A stretch of 64,000 bases of DNA from Manihot esculenta. Its lineage: Eukaryota > Streptophyta > Magnoliopsida > Malpighiales > Euphorbiaceae. Below the pieces are notes generated by a model. That model was given only the letters and a program-made list of their open reading frames with translations. It did not search any database and was not told the origin of the DNA. Location: the NCBI RefSeq assembly GCF_001659605.2, contig NC_035174.2:5458389-5522388 (forward strand), read 5' to 3'. Positions 34,400 through 47,245 of the stretch are shown here, piece by piece. Both the position numbers and the translations under genes were made by a program. Within the stretch, counting starts at the first letter, position 1. The number at the start of each line of letters is the position of its first letter.

Positions 34400-37300
34400 A
34401 TGATTATGGGAGCAGAAACAGCATAATTGACTCGAATATGCATGAATGAAGTAGCAGTTGGTGTTGCAAGTTGACATCTGGAAGGGGGATGAGAAAGCTG
34501 ATGAAATCTGACATAAACTGACAGATAATCCAAAACGAAACAGAAAGTTAGGATCCAGCAGATGCGAGGGCTAGTTTTAGGGATCTGGTGGATTTCATCT
34601 CTTTTTTCTTCTCCTTCTGTAGATCACTTTGTTTTTGTGCAATTTGAAATGTTATTGTCCGCAATATAAATTATAAAATAATATTTATCTGGATTAATAG
34701 AATGTATGAAAATACAGTATGTGATTTACTAAATTATTGATGAGATTCGTCAGGTATTGGAACCTAACATTTCTTGCAATAAAAATTTGATGAATGCAAA
34801 CTGTATCGCTGCACACATTTGTACACGCTGAAAACAAGAAACCAGGCTGCTCAACAGCAGTAATAAAATGAGATTATGAATCCAGCAGTTTTCCTCTTAA
34901 AATGGACCTGAATGATCTCAACATTTTGCGAGCATATCTCCAATTGGGCTTGCGCTCTGATTTTGAGCTTTGTATATCCTGGCAACTTTCTTCGATGGAG
35001 ATTGGGCAGCAGTGGAAATCACTGGGCTGTGGAGCATTCTTAGGAAATGAAGCTCAAATCCCTTCTGTTTTGGCCTGTCCAGACTTGGTGAAGTCCATGA
35101 ACAGTAATTCCAATAATCATGTTGGGCTTCTCAGCTTTTTGAATTGGGGGTGATATGTTTCCAGAGATATGGTCCACAACATGGTTATATCATAGATGGC
35201 TTTCAACCTAATTCTTTTGTGATTCCACATTGAAAGGAAACTTGTACGAACAGAGTTGATCCTTTTTTCCTTCTTTTAATAGTAGTTCAAGAATAGTCTA
35301 AAATGGGAGAAATGGAGATTGATAATTCAAAAAGGGTTTATGGAATTTAGGGTGCAAGAGAAGTCTTGAAGCTGAAGAAATGATTATGCATTTGAGCTTT
35401 ATTATTATCATTAATACTTCTAGAATTTGGAAAAGTAAAAATATTTCTTTTTAATGATCCCTTGTATTTTCTCAATAAGCCAAACCGAATACTCATCCTA
35501 GTTGCTGTTGACACTTGAAATATGGTCCACGTATGGCAGAATCATTCCACAGTAAGTCTCCTCAAATATAGAAGCTTCTTTTCTTTTTCTGTTCGTTTAT
35601 AATTATTAATTACATACAGCACAAAGTCCCTAATTTTCTTTTTATATATATATAATTTAATATTATTTATATATGTCTAATAATTAAAATCCCATCAACC
35701 CTTCACCCTTATTTGATCTTAATTAAGAAATTTAAAATTTTCGTACCAAAATTTTGTTTATTTGTACAATGAATTCAGCAAATTAAGAGTAAATACAGAA
35801 TAACAGACAAAATGATGAAGTTGAGCAACGCCTGCAGTGACTTCCACTCAAAGTCTTATATCCTATTGTTTGGTAATTAGCTTCTCCATATCCTCTCTAT
35901 CACTCAACACTTCATCCTTCAATCACACATATATTTAATTAATTAATATTATATTATATTATATTTATTGGTAATTTCAATTTCTTTAGTTTTATTGGAC
36001 AATGCTCTACGTTTGATATTGGTGGGATGATAATTTTAAGGTTGTAATATTTTATTTATTGTGTATGATTAATTCATTTGGTGTTTGATAATATAACAAG
36101 AAACGACACCACCTAAAACCAGCATAATGACAATCCAGCTGTTAATCGTCATCCTTGTTTTAATTTCTAATTGAGATTTTTAATTTTCTAATACCATTTT
36201 TCATAATTAAAGTTTAAAATATCATAGTTTATCATGGAACTTTAGCACGCATGACACTAGCTCTATGTTTGATCACATTAATTAAAAAATAAAATATTTT
36301 TATCAACCCAATTAATTAATTAACAATAAACTTGATATATCTAAATATCGTGATTGAATTAATTTGGTAAATGAATAATTTAATTAAAACAATAATATTG
36401 GAGAACAATGGAGATGTCATTCTCTTCTAGAATTGATCACAATGTTTAAGATTGCTTTGCCTCCAATCAATTTATATAGAGAAGAATATTAATTAACTAA
36501 TTAAGCAAGAGCTAAACTGGGAAACGGTCAATTTGATTTGTTGGAAGTTTGGCTACCTATATATATTTAAATTTTAGTAACAAAATCCAAAGTAATCATA
36601 TTTTGGAATTTGGAGTTTGTTCTCAATTGCATCACTCTATATATATATATAAACTAATCAATGGTAAATGCATGTATTCGTTCATGCCTTTACTAAATAA
36701 ATTAAATCTTCTTAAATTTAAAATCAATTTGAATATTTTAAAAATAAATTAAATTAAATTAATTCCACCAGTTTTTATTTTTATTTAAATTGAATATTAT
36801 TGACCCTACAAAGCAACACATGTCGGTCATTTCATCTTTGTGGCTTGGCCAATTTCAGATGATGTCCTGTCATTGCTCAAAGTAATTAAATGCGCAGCTT
36901 GCCTGTGGAGCAGGAAATCCCTTCCACCACACCTAGTACCGTCAGTTCGGTTTGATTTGCGTACGTTTAGTTCGAAATCAAATTGAATCGATTAAAGTAA
37001 AAATTAAAATTTTAATATTTATAAAAATTAAATTAAATTAATTTTAATTAAAAATCGAATCGAATTGATTTGATTTAGTTCAATTTAATTTAGTTTGATC
37101 GATTTTAATTTTTAATAAATTTTTTATTTTTATATTTTATTTTTAATATTTTAAAATTTAATTAAAATATTTTAATCATTTAATTTCTTTAAAAATAATA
37201 TATTATTATGAATAATCAGTTCGATTTGATTTTTTTAATTTTTTTATGATCAAAATCGAATTGAATTAAAATAATTAAAATTTCTGAAATTAAAAACTGA

Positions 37301-37928
37301 ACCGAATTAAATAAAAAATCAAACTGAATTTTTAAATTAATTCAATTCGATCAATTTTTTTAATTTAAACCGAATACTCTCCCCACGCCCTTTCTATAAT
37401 TAAGATTTTTATTATACACTTCATATTTATTAAAATATCAATTTAATCTATTTTTAATTTTTCGTTCAGTTGATTTTAAAGTTTAAATTTAATTTAGTCT
37501 TAAAAGTTTAAATAAATTTATCAACTAAATAAAAATTGAATATCTTGATGTTTGTATTAAATTTATTAAAAAACATGTAGAGGTGGAAAACCAACGACAC
37601 GTGTGAACAGGACTCTATCTTCCACGTGTGAGCTGAATTTAAGTTCCTGCTGCGTGAGATTGAAGGCAAGGAAGTTTCTTTGTAAGAAGAAATTGAAATT
37701 ACCCTTTTAAAATTCCACATTGTCATTGTAATAATCTAATAACCTTTTTCTTTTCCGTGATACTCTTGTCGTTAAAGAAATGGTGATAATATTTAATACG
37801 ATAGATTAGTGGTTTAAATTACTTGATTATCTGTATTAATATACTTGATTAATAATAAAAATCTTAATATTGACATTGATGGATCCCACCTTCCACGCTC
37901 ACAGACCACTCAAGCCTCTCTGTCTACC
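34400..37928. other. Intergenic region between SRO and DUF1645 genes
   Basis: Holds the SRO 3' flank, then A+T-rich DNA. An 83-codon frame at 34902-35153 has an ATG and ordinary composition but no domain I recognise, so it is not called. Around 36955-37380 lies the second copy of a dispersed A+T-rich repeat. Confidence 0.5.
36955..37380 (+). repeat. Dispersed A+T-rich repeat, copy 2 (inverted relative to 11745-12135)
   Basis: Segments such as TAATATATTATTATGAATAA followed by CAGTTCGATTTGATTTTTTTAA match the reverse complement of the 11.8-kb copy. It begins and ends with CGGTT/AACCG islands (CAGTTCGGTTTGATTT near 36952; AAACCGAATACTC near 37367). Spacing and orientation rule out a simple tandem event. 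Confidence 0.65.
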
Positions 37929-37949
37929 ATATATATATATATATATATT
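37929..37949 (+). promoter_or_regulatory. TA-run, candidate TATA region of the DUF1645 gene
   Basis: CATATATATATATATATATATATTTATG lies 140-160 bp before the ATG at 38088. A transcript start about 30 bp downstream would give a leader of about 110 bases. It is also a microsatellite, so its role is uncertain. Confidence 0.4.
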
Positions 37950-38087
37950 TATGCAGAGCCCTAGAGAAGCCCCACCGAAGCGATTGTGGTTTTTGATTAA
38001 TTTTGAGCCAAGCCCCTTTGGCCCTCCATTTCTCTCTCAAAGTATATACAACAAAAATTGTGTATCGCCATTGAAGAGCTGCTGCAG

Positions 38088-38921
38088 ATGCAGGCGAGCT
38101 CACTCATCGCCCTCTCTCCTAGCTCTCCCAGCTTCAACGCTTATTCTTCTGGGAGGCTCGCTGAGATTGCAGCTAGAGTTGTCCAAGAATTCTCTAATGA
38201 ATCCCAAGATGACTCCGCCTTCTTCTCTTGGAAGCAAGAGGGACTTTTACATGAAGGACAAGACCATAAGAAACTCGATCACGACGCTGATGATGACGAC
38301 GGGGAAGAGTTCGAGTTTGCAATTGTTTGTACACAGCCGGACTCGTTGGCCATTTCGGCTGATGAGATCTTCTATAACGGCCAGATAAGGCCAATTTATC
38401 CGTTATTCAACACCGCGTTGCTCATAGACGACCGAGAAGATGAATTATCCAAACCATCATCTGCTGTCTCCGGCGACAAACCAACCAAACCCATCAGATT
38501 ACCGTTGAGGAAACTCTTCAATGAAGAGCGAGAAACGACGTCCTGCTCTTCTTCGGAAGCCGACGACCTGGAAAGCGTGCCGGCTGGAAGTTACTGCGTA
38601 TGGACTCCAAAGAAGGGAAAGGAAACCCCTGGAAGGTGCAAGAAGAGCAGCTCCACTGGGACTTCGAAGAGATGGAAGTTTCGAGACTTGCTTTACAGGA
38701 GTAACAGCGACGGAAAAGATACATTCGTGTTCTTGACGCCGGCAAAGAAGAGCAGTGAAAGAGTAATGGAGGATGAAGGTAAAGAGAACAAAGAGAGATA
38801 CAAGAACGGGAAAGCAATGGACAAGGAGCATTACGTGAAGAACAGAACCCTCAAGGAAGAGGAGCATAAACGGCGTTCCTTCCTACCGTACAGGCAGGAC
38901 TTGATTGGTTTTTTCATCTAA
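38088..38921 (+). CDS. DUF1645 family protein
   Basis: An intronless gene for 277 residues. The hallmark of this plant-specific family is present: a stretch starting EFEFAIVC and continuing with SADEIFYNGQIRPIYPLFN (about residues 74-110), then PLRKLF near 138 and SKRWKFRDLLYRSNSDGK near 193-210. The region after the first block is acidic and Ser-rich. The tail is very basic and Glu/Lys rich. Function is not established; some family members have been linked to stress or grain-size phenotypes, which I cannot test here. The ATG at 38088 starts MQASSLIALSPSSPSF, a common kind of beginning in the family; in-frame codons upstream lack an ATG. No signal peptide or membrane segment. Confidence 0.85.
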   Translation: MQASSLIALSPSSPSFNAYSSGRLAEIAARVVQEFSNESQDDSAFFSWKQEGLLHEGQDHKKLDHDADDDDGEEFEFAIVCTQPDSLAISADEIFYNGQIRPIYPLFNTALLIDDREDELSKPSSAVSGDKPTKPIRLPLRKLFNEERETTSCSSSEADDLESVPAGSYCVWTPKKGKETPGRCKKSSSTGTSKRWKFRDLLYRSNSDGKDTFVFLTPAKKSSERVMEDEGKENKERYKNGKAMDKEHYVKNRTLKEEEHKRRSFLPYRQDLIGFFI

Positions 38922-41900
38922 TAATGTCAATGTGTTGAGCAAGACTGTTCATACATTTTGAAAGGTCGATTTATTTTTCGTTATTATTTGTTTTATTTGT
39001 GTGAGTTTTTTTTTTTTAATTTTTTTTCTAGGGAGGGAATTTTATGATATATCAGTCTTTTAAGTATATATATATATATATATGGTTGCATGTAAATTAG
39101 TAGATGCACGGTTTTATTTTTTAATGTTGAGATTATTTTCTTTTTGCAGTATATGTTTTATAGTCCCAAACGAAAATGTGTATAAAATCATTTGAATTAA
39201 TTATTTTCATTGATTATAATTAATCTAATTTAAATTTTCTTTTATTTTGGTGGGAATCTAATTTTTCTAGTTCTTTTTTCGTATAAAACTGATTTTTTTT
39301 GGAAAAAAAACTACTTGTTGGCAAATGTCATTAATCAATATAATTTAGTGATGACAATTTCTTTCTAATTATTATTTATTACTTTGTTGAGAAATTGAGA
39401 GTCTCAGAAGATATAGATGTGACACCTAATTTCTTTATTTTATATGAAAAAATCTAAAGAGAAGCAATCCTTATTTAGGTAAACATTATCTATATCAGAT
39501 TCAGAGATAGATTTTGCCTAATACACAACTGCCAATTTTTGTTCTGCTCAGATACTTTCAAATTAAAATAAATTTCTAGATAGGGATGACATGGTTTTAC
39601 TTTATTGTTTATACTAATGTATAAATTTCTAGAAAAATCATGAGTCAGTTTCAAGTTTTATACCTTAAAATTTATTATTTTTCTATTATATTATCTCATA
39701 AGAGTCTATATATATTTGGATATACATTATAATTTTTTGTATTGATAATATAATCGTTGTTTAATTATATAAACAATGGATGATTTATCAACTGTTTAAT
39801 ATAATGGTGGCTTGAAGGTATAGAATTAGAAACTTTCAAGTTAGGTGTCGCTTATAATTAACAAAAGGATCAGTACTTAGCCTAAGAATAAAAATAAAAA
39901 GAAGAAAATTCCTCAAGTTTTGGTGTAGGCAAATATAAAGTCAATGTTCACACTGACAGGGAAAAGTCACAAAGTGCAAAAAGCTGAGAATGAATTTCCT
40001 TTTAATTGCAGAAATGGATTATCACAAGTTAGACAATGGAAAAATCCCATTTCACATTTGACCATGGTTTTGTGTGTTGTTATATAATCACTTTTATTTC
40101 ATCCAATTATTGAAAAAACATTGTAATTGGATGAAAAATCATTTGATATATAAAATGAATTTAGAGAAATATATTTTTTCAGTCCATGTATTTAAAATTT
40201 ATATCTTCCTTAACCATAATATTCTGGATAATAAACTTAATTGTTTTTTTTTTTTTAGTCTCGGCTTTAAAGTCGGTCTCTTGGAAGGCCACCGTCAAGG
40301 CGGCCGCAGCAATATTTCTCCTTGCATTTAAATTTTTCCTCAAGAAAAGAGAAAAAGAGGTTGGTGAGTGGCGACGAGACATTGGTCACCGTCTATGATT
40401 TTTGTCTGTATTGTCTCGTACCAATCTCACTGCAAAGGCTTCCAACGAACCTAGGAAACTGTGTAAAGCGATGATGCACAATTTCTCTTTCCAGGGAGCA
40501 GTTAACATCTGAGCATAAATAATTGTGCCAAAAGAAATTTGGATTAAATCCCACATCTGACAAATGGAAATATTTGATTTTCTCAGCCATTTCCTGGAAT
40601 TTGAGTGCTTTTAAAATAAATAAATAAAACTCCCAGTCGTGTTATTTTCTAATTATTAAAGGTAAGAGAATTGGGAATTAGGGTAGTGAATCTAGAAACT
40701 CTCAGTAGATTAAATTTGTGAGTAGAATAAGTGGTGGGCTTGGGATGTGGGGCACTCCACGTCCTTTATTTTACTTCTTTGGGAGCATATATACAAGGCC
40801 AAAGGCTGTACCTTTGCTGGAACTCACAATCTCACATTACTAAATACTTTGGCATATATATATTTCTAGGACACCTAACCAAATCAACATATTCGTAATG
40901 GGGCCTCCCATGGTTTCCACATCATTCCCACTTTGCAGAAACCACTTTTTCTTTCCTTCTTTTTCCCCTCCAGCCCGAAGCCTCACCAACTTGAGCAAGT
41001 GATTCCACTTCCACTTCCACACCAACATCTATTTTCTCTATTTTCAAACTTAAATCATGGTTTCCACAAAACACTTATATCATCATCTCCATACCTTATC
41101 CAATATGCTCTAAAATAATGTGTATAATTGGATACTGCTCTTTAAAATATAAATATTAATACTATTTAAAAATAATGTGATCAATTGGCTACTACTATTT
41201 AAAAATAAAACAAAATTAAAATTATTGATCGATTAATAATCTCAGAACTCAAATATAATGAATCCACTTTCAATTGGAATGTAATTTCTAAACAAGTACA
41301 TAATCGAAATTACACCTAACTTTTAGATCTCTTATTCAAAATTATTTGTCTCACTTGAGCCTTTATATGAGAAGAATGATTTTTTTTTTTTTTTAACATT
41401 CTTCATGATTTTCCAACTAATTGTTATACCATTAAAAGGGGCGTAGTTGCTAGGTTGGATTGGGTTGGTTCTTTCAAGATAATCATAGAGGATACCTTTT
41501 CTCTTTTGATGATAAAGTTTCAATTTCCGAGGTTGCTTGGATGCATCCCATTAAGATTTTGATTCAATATTGTCCATTGTCACAGGACCACTTGGCAGTG
41601 TTGCCTCTAGGCCTAAACAACAATCTATAAAAATATTTTGCATCAAGATTATGTTAGATAAATAGGGTTTCTGTTTGATTGGCTTTACTGTAGTGGAGAC
41701 TGGTTGAGAATTCTGGATGAATAGCTGGCCATGTTCCACTTTGATGCTGCCCTTTTCTCCAAATATTGGCAGATTCTCATCCCATTCTCTAATCTCTATC
41801 AACACCATATACCCATTTATGGAGTTTCTTGAATTGGATGATCCTTTTGGTCCATCTTCTCGCTAATTCATGGACAAATTCTTCTATCCTTGGTGCATTG

Positions 41901-43293
41901 ATCATGGACTCAGATTGATTCATTACATAGTGAGAATGAAGAAGTCAACCGTGTTTGAAGTTACAAACATTGAAACGATTTAGAAAGACACCTAACAAAA
42001 CTGTCTATTAGTTATTGTAATCTTGCATATGTTGCAATTAAAAGAGACGAAAAAAAAAGTTTTTAAGTTACTTGTCGTGCTTGTAAGGTTGTATGAATAT
42101 ATTGCTTCATTATTCATTGCTGGTGTTTCTTGGTCATACACTGCACCACCTCCCCTGTTTACTGAATACCGGTAAGCCTCCAAAAACAATGGATGAATTC
42201 TCAACCACCAAACAAGACAGAAGCCGCCAACAGGAAACGACTTTCATTTTGGTTCATGAGGAAATGACTTGGAAAGGTACAAAAGGTTCGGATTTCGCAA
42301 TTGCGAGAGGACCCAGATGGAAAATTTATTATCTACCAGGCCGGCAGCACATCTCCAATAAATAAACGTGTGATGTCTGAGTCTCACCCATTTGAGTCAT
42401 TGGATTGGGCTTGGCAAGGTTGTTTCAGCCCAGGAATGGCTTAATATAAACGAGGCAATGATGTGCTTGAGTTTCCTCCTGTCTTTGTATAATGTGAAGT
42501 TGGGCTTGGGGATGTATGCACCTAACAATACCCACCCAATTTTACATTTTATTTTATAAAATTTTCAAAAAGTATTATTTTATTTTTAAATATATATATT
42601 CTTCTTTTTTCAAGAAAGATATATTAAATTAATGTTTTTATTATTAAATATAAATAATTCTATCCATTGTTATTATTTTAAAACAATGTTTTATTATATA
42701 ATATTATAAACTTATTTTTGTGAAATGTTATAATCTTTTGTTAATTTAATATAATTTTGAATTAACTACTTTATAAAAATAAATATATTTTATGTAAATG
42801 TATAAAATGACATTTAAAAAATTTGTAAAGTCAATTTTTTAGCAAGCAACTATAGAAATCATCCAAAGTTGGGGGGTAACATCAAACGCTGTTCACTTAA
42901 GATCAATGACAGACAAATTGAAAAGACTCCGGAGTTCACCTTTCAGCCCAAAATGAAATTTCTTTTTTCTTTTTCGATGAATTGCATTTAAAAAAATTTT
43001 AAATTACTAACAAAATAAGGATTTTGTTGTAAAACAAATCAAAATGAATCGATATTATTTTAATTAGTATTTTTTTTTATCATTACTGATCTTTTTCCAA
43101 AATGGGGACTTTGAAAAATTAATCATCAACTTTCTTCGAGTGTTCAAGAATTGCAATTACACAATCGGTATGCAATTGAAGGGGAATCACAGCTATGAAT
43201 GGCCGCTAGAAACCCCACGAAGAACGCCATTTTCTTCGCAAGAATATAAAATCTTCCAAAATTATAAACTACTTGAGCATGGCAGACTGTCTA
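38922..43293. other. Intergenic region between DUF1645 and DXR
   Basis: About 4.4 kb without a supported gene. It holds a TA run (39065-39083), many A+T-rich stretches, and a few frames below 100 codons that show no domain. The DXR 3' UTR occupies the right end. Confidence 0.5.
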
Positions 43294-46200
43294 TCATGCA
43301 AGAACAGGGCTTAGACCAGAAGAGGGTTGCAAACTAGCAGCATAGTCTCGTGCCCACAAGTCGTAATGTATAATTTCCTCGAGAGAAGGTGAGGCCACCA
43401 TTTCCTCTCTATGTTTATCACATGTTAGCTCCACAATCTTGAAAATCTCAAGGTAGCTGATCCTGAAAAGAGAGCCAAATTATGCATTATCCAAGGATTC
43501 TCATGCCAATTATATGCATACTGACATATAAAGCAAGCAAAGAAACTGAAGCATATGATGATCAAGCCATCATCTAAAGCAAGTGCAAAGAATAATGAAT
43601 CTCTCAAGAATTTTCTACATGAATATGATCTCCGAGGAACTTTTCCTCCACAAGCTATGCAACAAAAGGTCGATGTAGCAGCTTTTATGATCTCCAAGAA
43701 GATAATTACTAAGCAATTATATACATACTTTTCGTTGATGAACATCTCTACGGCTTTCTCGTTAGCAGCACTTAGCACTCCGGTCATTGTGCCTCCAGCT
43801 CGTCCAGCAGCATAGGCTAGATCCATTGATGGGTATTTTACATTGTCAGGAGCTTTAAATGTTAGAGACCCAAGCCTGCATGATCCATTTAATTATAACT
43901 AAATAGTGCGTAGATGAGTATCCAACATGTTATCTATCCAGCACTTAGTATCAAATTCCAAAATTTCAGCTCATAGTTCCAGAAACATTCATAGACAAGC
44001 ATCCAACATTCATTTTGAGATTCTCAGGTTTCAGTGTTATATCTGGAAATGTTGCCGAAAGTGACTATTCACAAGACGGAACATTTGTTTTCTTATATTA
44101 GCTATATAGTGTAAAATTGATACGAGTACGGGAAGGACACGATTTTTCAACTTGTGTGATGGAGTTTTTGATAACGAGTTGATATTAGGTTCTGCATCAA
44201 TTGGTATTAGAGAACGGATATAAATTTAACTATTTTTATGTATCACCGTATTTCAATACCAATTGATGCCAAACGCAGGATCAATAAATGAAAAATCGTG
44301 TCATTTCCATGCTCGTATAAAAAACCATAGTTTGAAAGGGAAAAAGGTTTATTACTTGCAAAGATCAAGGCGAGGCCAGGTTATTTCAGAGCAGTATATC
44401 CTATCCGGCCATGACATAGTGTATAGGATTGGTAAGCGCATATCAGGCCACCCCAGCTGTGCAAGAACAGATGAATCCTGGACAGGAACAAAATGGAATA
44501 GACTATAAGAGAAAAAAAAGAACTTCAAGATTTAAGCTTCACAATCTACTCATTCCTAATCTACTACTAAAAAAGACAAGCAGCAGAAAAATGTGGAGAC
44601 ATAATACCTGTGTTTCAACCATTGAATGTATTATAGATTGTGGATGAATTACTATCTCAATATTATCATAGTCAGCTCCAAACAAATAATGGGCTTCAAT
44701 GACTTCTAAACCCTGTCAAAAAAGAAAATAACTCTATTGTAACCCAGAGCATGGTTGGCAAATTTATTTTCACTCAGTGTGCTGCTTATGATTAGGGATT
44801 TAGGAGTAAACCACATACAACAAAGAAACATAACAAACCTTATTGAAAAGGGTAGCAGAGTCCACAGTAATCTTTTTCCCCATATTCCAATTAGGATGCT
44901 TTAAAGCATCAGCTACTTTAACTTCTTTCAATTTATCAACAGGCCAGTCCCTGTCAGAAACCAAGTAATATAATAGTTAAAATCAGGGGCTTTTTGCCTA
45001 TCCAAGGCTATAAAAGAATATCTTTGTGATGTCAACTTAGTTGCCTTTGCATTTTGGACTAAAACAATAAGAAGAGTGCATCATAACAGATTTTAAGCAG
45101 ATAAAACTCTCCAAATTATCAACAAAGCAACATGTCTAGGGTAATGCCCTATCAGCAAAGGCAAATGAAGAACCTAACTTGAGGCAGAAAATTAATGTTT
45201 CCTATCTAGACTTAAATTACACCCTTCAGGATCGGAGCTTGTATTAAGAATTTATGATTTCACACCTGAAAGCTCCACCAGAAGCAGTTAAAATAATTCG
45301 CCGCAGTGCACCATCTGGCAGGCCCTGAATACACTGTAGAAAGAGATCTCTTTATAATTCAATATTTAATAGGAACTGAATAGACTGAAAATTAAAGCTT
45401 GTGCAAATGCTAGAAATAAGACAGTGATTTCCAGAGACAATGCGTGGACACGCATTCATACCTGAAATATGGCAGAATGTTCTGAATCAGCTGGAAGAAT
45501 TTTTACATTATATTTGTGAGCCAGAGGAAGGACAAAAGGACCTCCAGCAATTAACGTCTCTTTATTGGCCAAGCATATGTCTTTTCCGGCTTCTATTGCA
45601 GCAACAGTAGGCTAGAAAACAAAATTAGAAGAGAAACTTCAGGTGGTTCATTCATGTTGTTAGCAATTGGCACCATTCTTTGTTTAGTACCCAATACTTA
45701 GTCTAAATCTTTAAGAAGCGACCGTAAGTCCCATCAAATAGTCAAAATATTAAGGGTGAAAAAGAAAAAGAAGGGACAAAAGCAGACAAGCGCACATGTG
45801 AAAGCCAATCATTTTATTTAAGCATATTCACACAGATACCCATTATATCCAGAAGACAGGAAATTTGCACACATCATATTGAAGTTGGACATAGGCTTCT
45901 CAAATCATATTATGACCTTAATTCAACATCTTTACCTGATACTTTTCATTCTATGATGCAAAAATAGTAGCAAGAAAAATCATTAAAAAAAAAAAAAATA
46001 CCAGGGCTTTACCTTTAAACCTGCACATCCTACTATTCCTGTAACTACACTGACAGCATCTGGATGGCGAGCAACCTGAAAAAAAAATGTGGGCAATTAA
46101 TAACGAGGACAGCTTTGAACCAAAATAAAGATGAGGAATTGGATAGCAGGGTACCTCAACAACTCCTTCCTCCCCAGGAATAATCTCAGGCTTTTCTTCA

Positions 46201-47245
46201 ACATCAGCCAAAGCCTCTTTGAGTTCATCAACTACTGACTCATTCCTAACAGCAACAAGTTGAGGTTTGAAAGTCTTCACCTGTACAAAGTGAAGAATTT
46301 ATTAGCCACCAAAGCCCTGAGATGAATTGAATTTGATTGATTCCAATCATTTGATAATGGGAGGAGATGAAAAGATTAAGATAATGGGAGGAGATGAAAA
46401 CGAAGGATAACCTGATCAGCAAGAAGAGTAACATTTGAACCAGCTGCAAGAGCAACAACTCTGAATTTATCTGGATTCTCTGCCACTATGTCCAGTGTCT
46501 GCAAAAATGATCAAATTATGATCATGAGATGAAAGGCCAGAACATGAGTACACGTTGCTCGCATACTTGTTCTCTTAATTACCTGAGTTCCAATGGAGCC
46601 GGTGGATCCAACGATTGAAATAGGCTTAGGACCATCCCAAGTCTTACGGCCTGGCTCTGGAAAAGCTCTTCCTGGCCAGGCTGGTGGAGGAGGCTGGGCC
46701 GAACACTGCACTTTCCTCGCAAATGCTGCCCCAAAATCCTTCCTCTTCGAGCTGAAACCACCTGAAATTTCTCAAAACAGTAGCAAAGCTTATATTCAAC
46801 CTCCAAGAAAACAGAACAACAAAGGCAATATTTTTCACATAAATTCTTCAGTTACACAGCAAGGAAAAGAACAAGAAAAACAAAATTCCCATTTTTGATG
46901 ATCAATATCTAGGAAAAAGGACACAGAGCAACATTTATCCTCGATACTCTCTTGGGATTGTACAAAAGTAAAGATTCTGGCTTTTCAAGAAATGGAGAAA
47001 GCATAATTATGCAACTGAAGTACAGGGAGCTTTACATTTCTCCCCCAACTTTCTCAGTAGGCCCCTTTTTTTTTTCTCTCGGCACCCAAACAGGAGAAAA
47101 GAAGAAAAGAAAGAAAAGCCGATACGAGGCGAGAAAGAAAGAAAGAAGAGTAGAAACCTGGAAACTTATGAAGATGGTTGGACTTGGTAGAATCTAAGAA
47201 GGAGATGGCCTTGATTTCAGCAGGGGAAAGCATATTAAGCGCCAT
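43294..47245 (-). CDS. DXR: 1-deoxy-D-xylulose 5-phosphate reductoisomerase, plastid
   Basis: Complete gene, twelve coding exons on the minus strand: 47158-47245, 46583-46761, 46412-46498, 46155-46280, 46013-46075, 45462-45611, 45266-45333, 44839-44950, 44608-44712, 44356-44477, 43729-43875, 43294-43462. All introns are GT-AG and the frame closes to 471 residues, the usual plant length. The enzyme converts DXP to MEP with NADPH, the committed step of plastid isoprenoid synthesis. Visible features: N-terminal transit region up to about residue 48; a plant-specific Pro-rich block [17 protein letters not shown] at 53-69; the NADPH motif GSTGSIGTQ at 81-89; metal ligands D223 and E225 ([11 protein letters not shown]) and E294 (NKGLE), with K291 in the active site; [16 protein letters not shown] near the C-terminus. 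No frameshift or stop is present, so it looks functional. An open reading of only one exon would miss most of it. Confidence 0.97.
44194..44269. repeat. Perfect 15-bp inverted repeat in DXR intron 10
   Basis: GCATCAATTGGTATT (44194-44208) and AATACCAATTGATGC (44255-44269) are exact reverse complements with a 46-bp spacer. Each contains TTGGTAT, and the left copy continues TTGGTATTAGAG, close to the TGGTATCAGAG initiator-tRNA primer site of plant LTR elements. Confidence 0.85.

Noticed and set aside
34902..35153. 83-codon ATG frame 3' of SRO
   Set aside because: No domain, no paralogue I recognise, and no supporting splice or promoter context; it could be real but is not supported.
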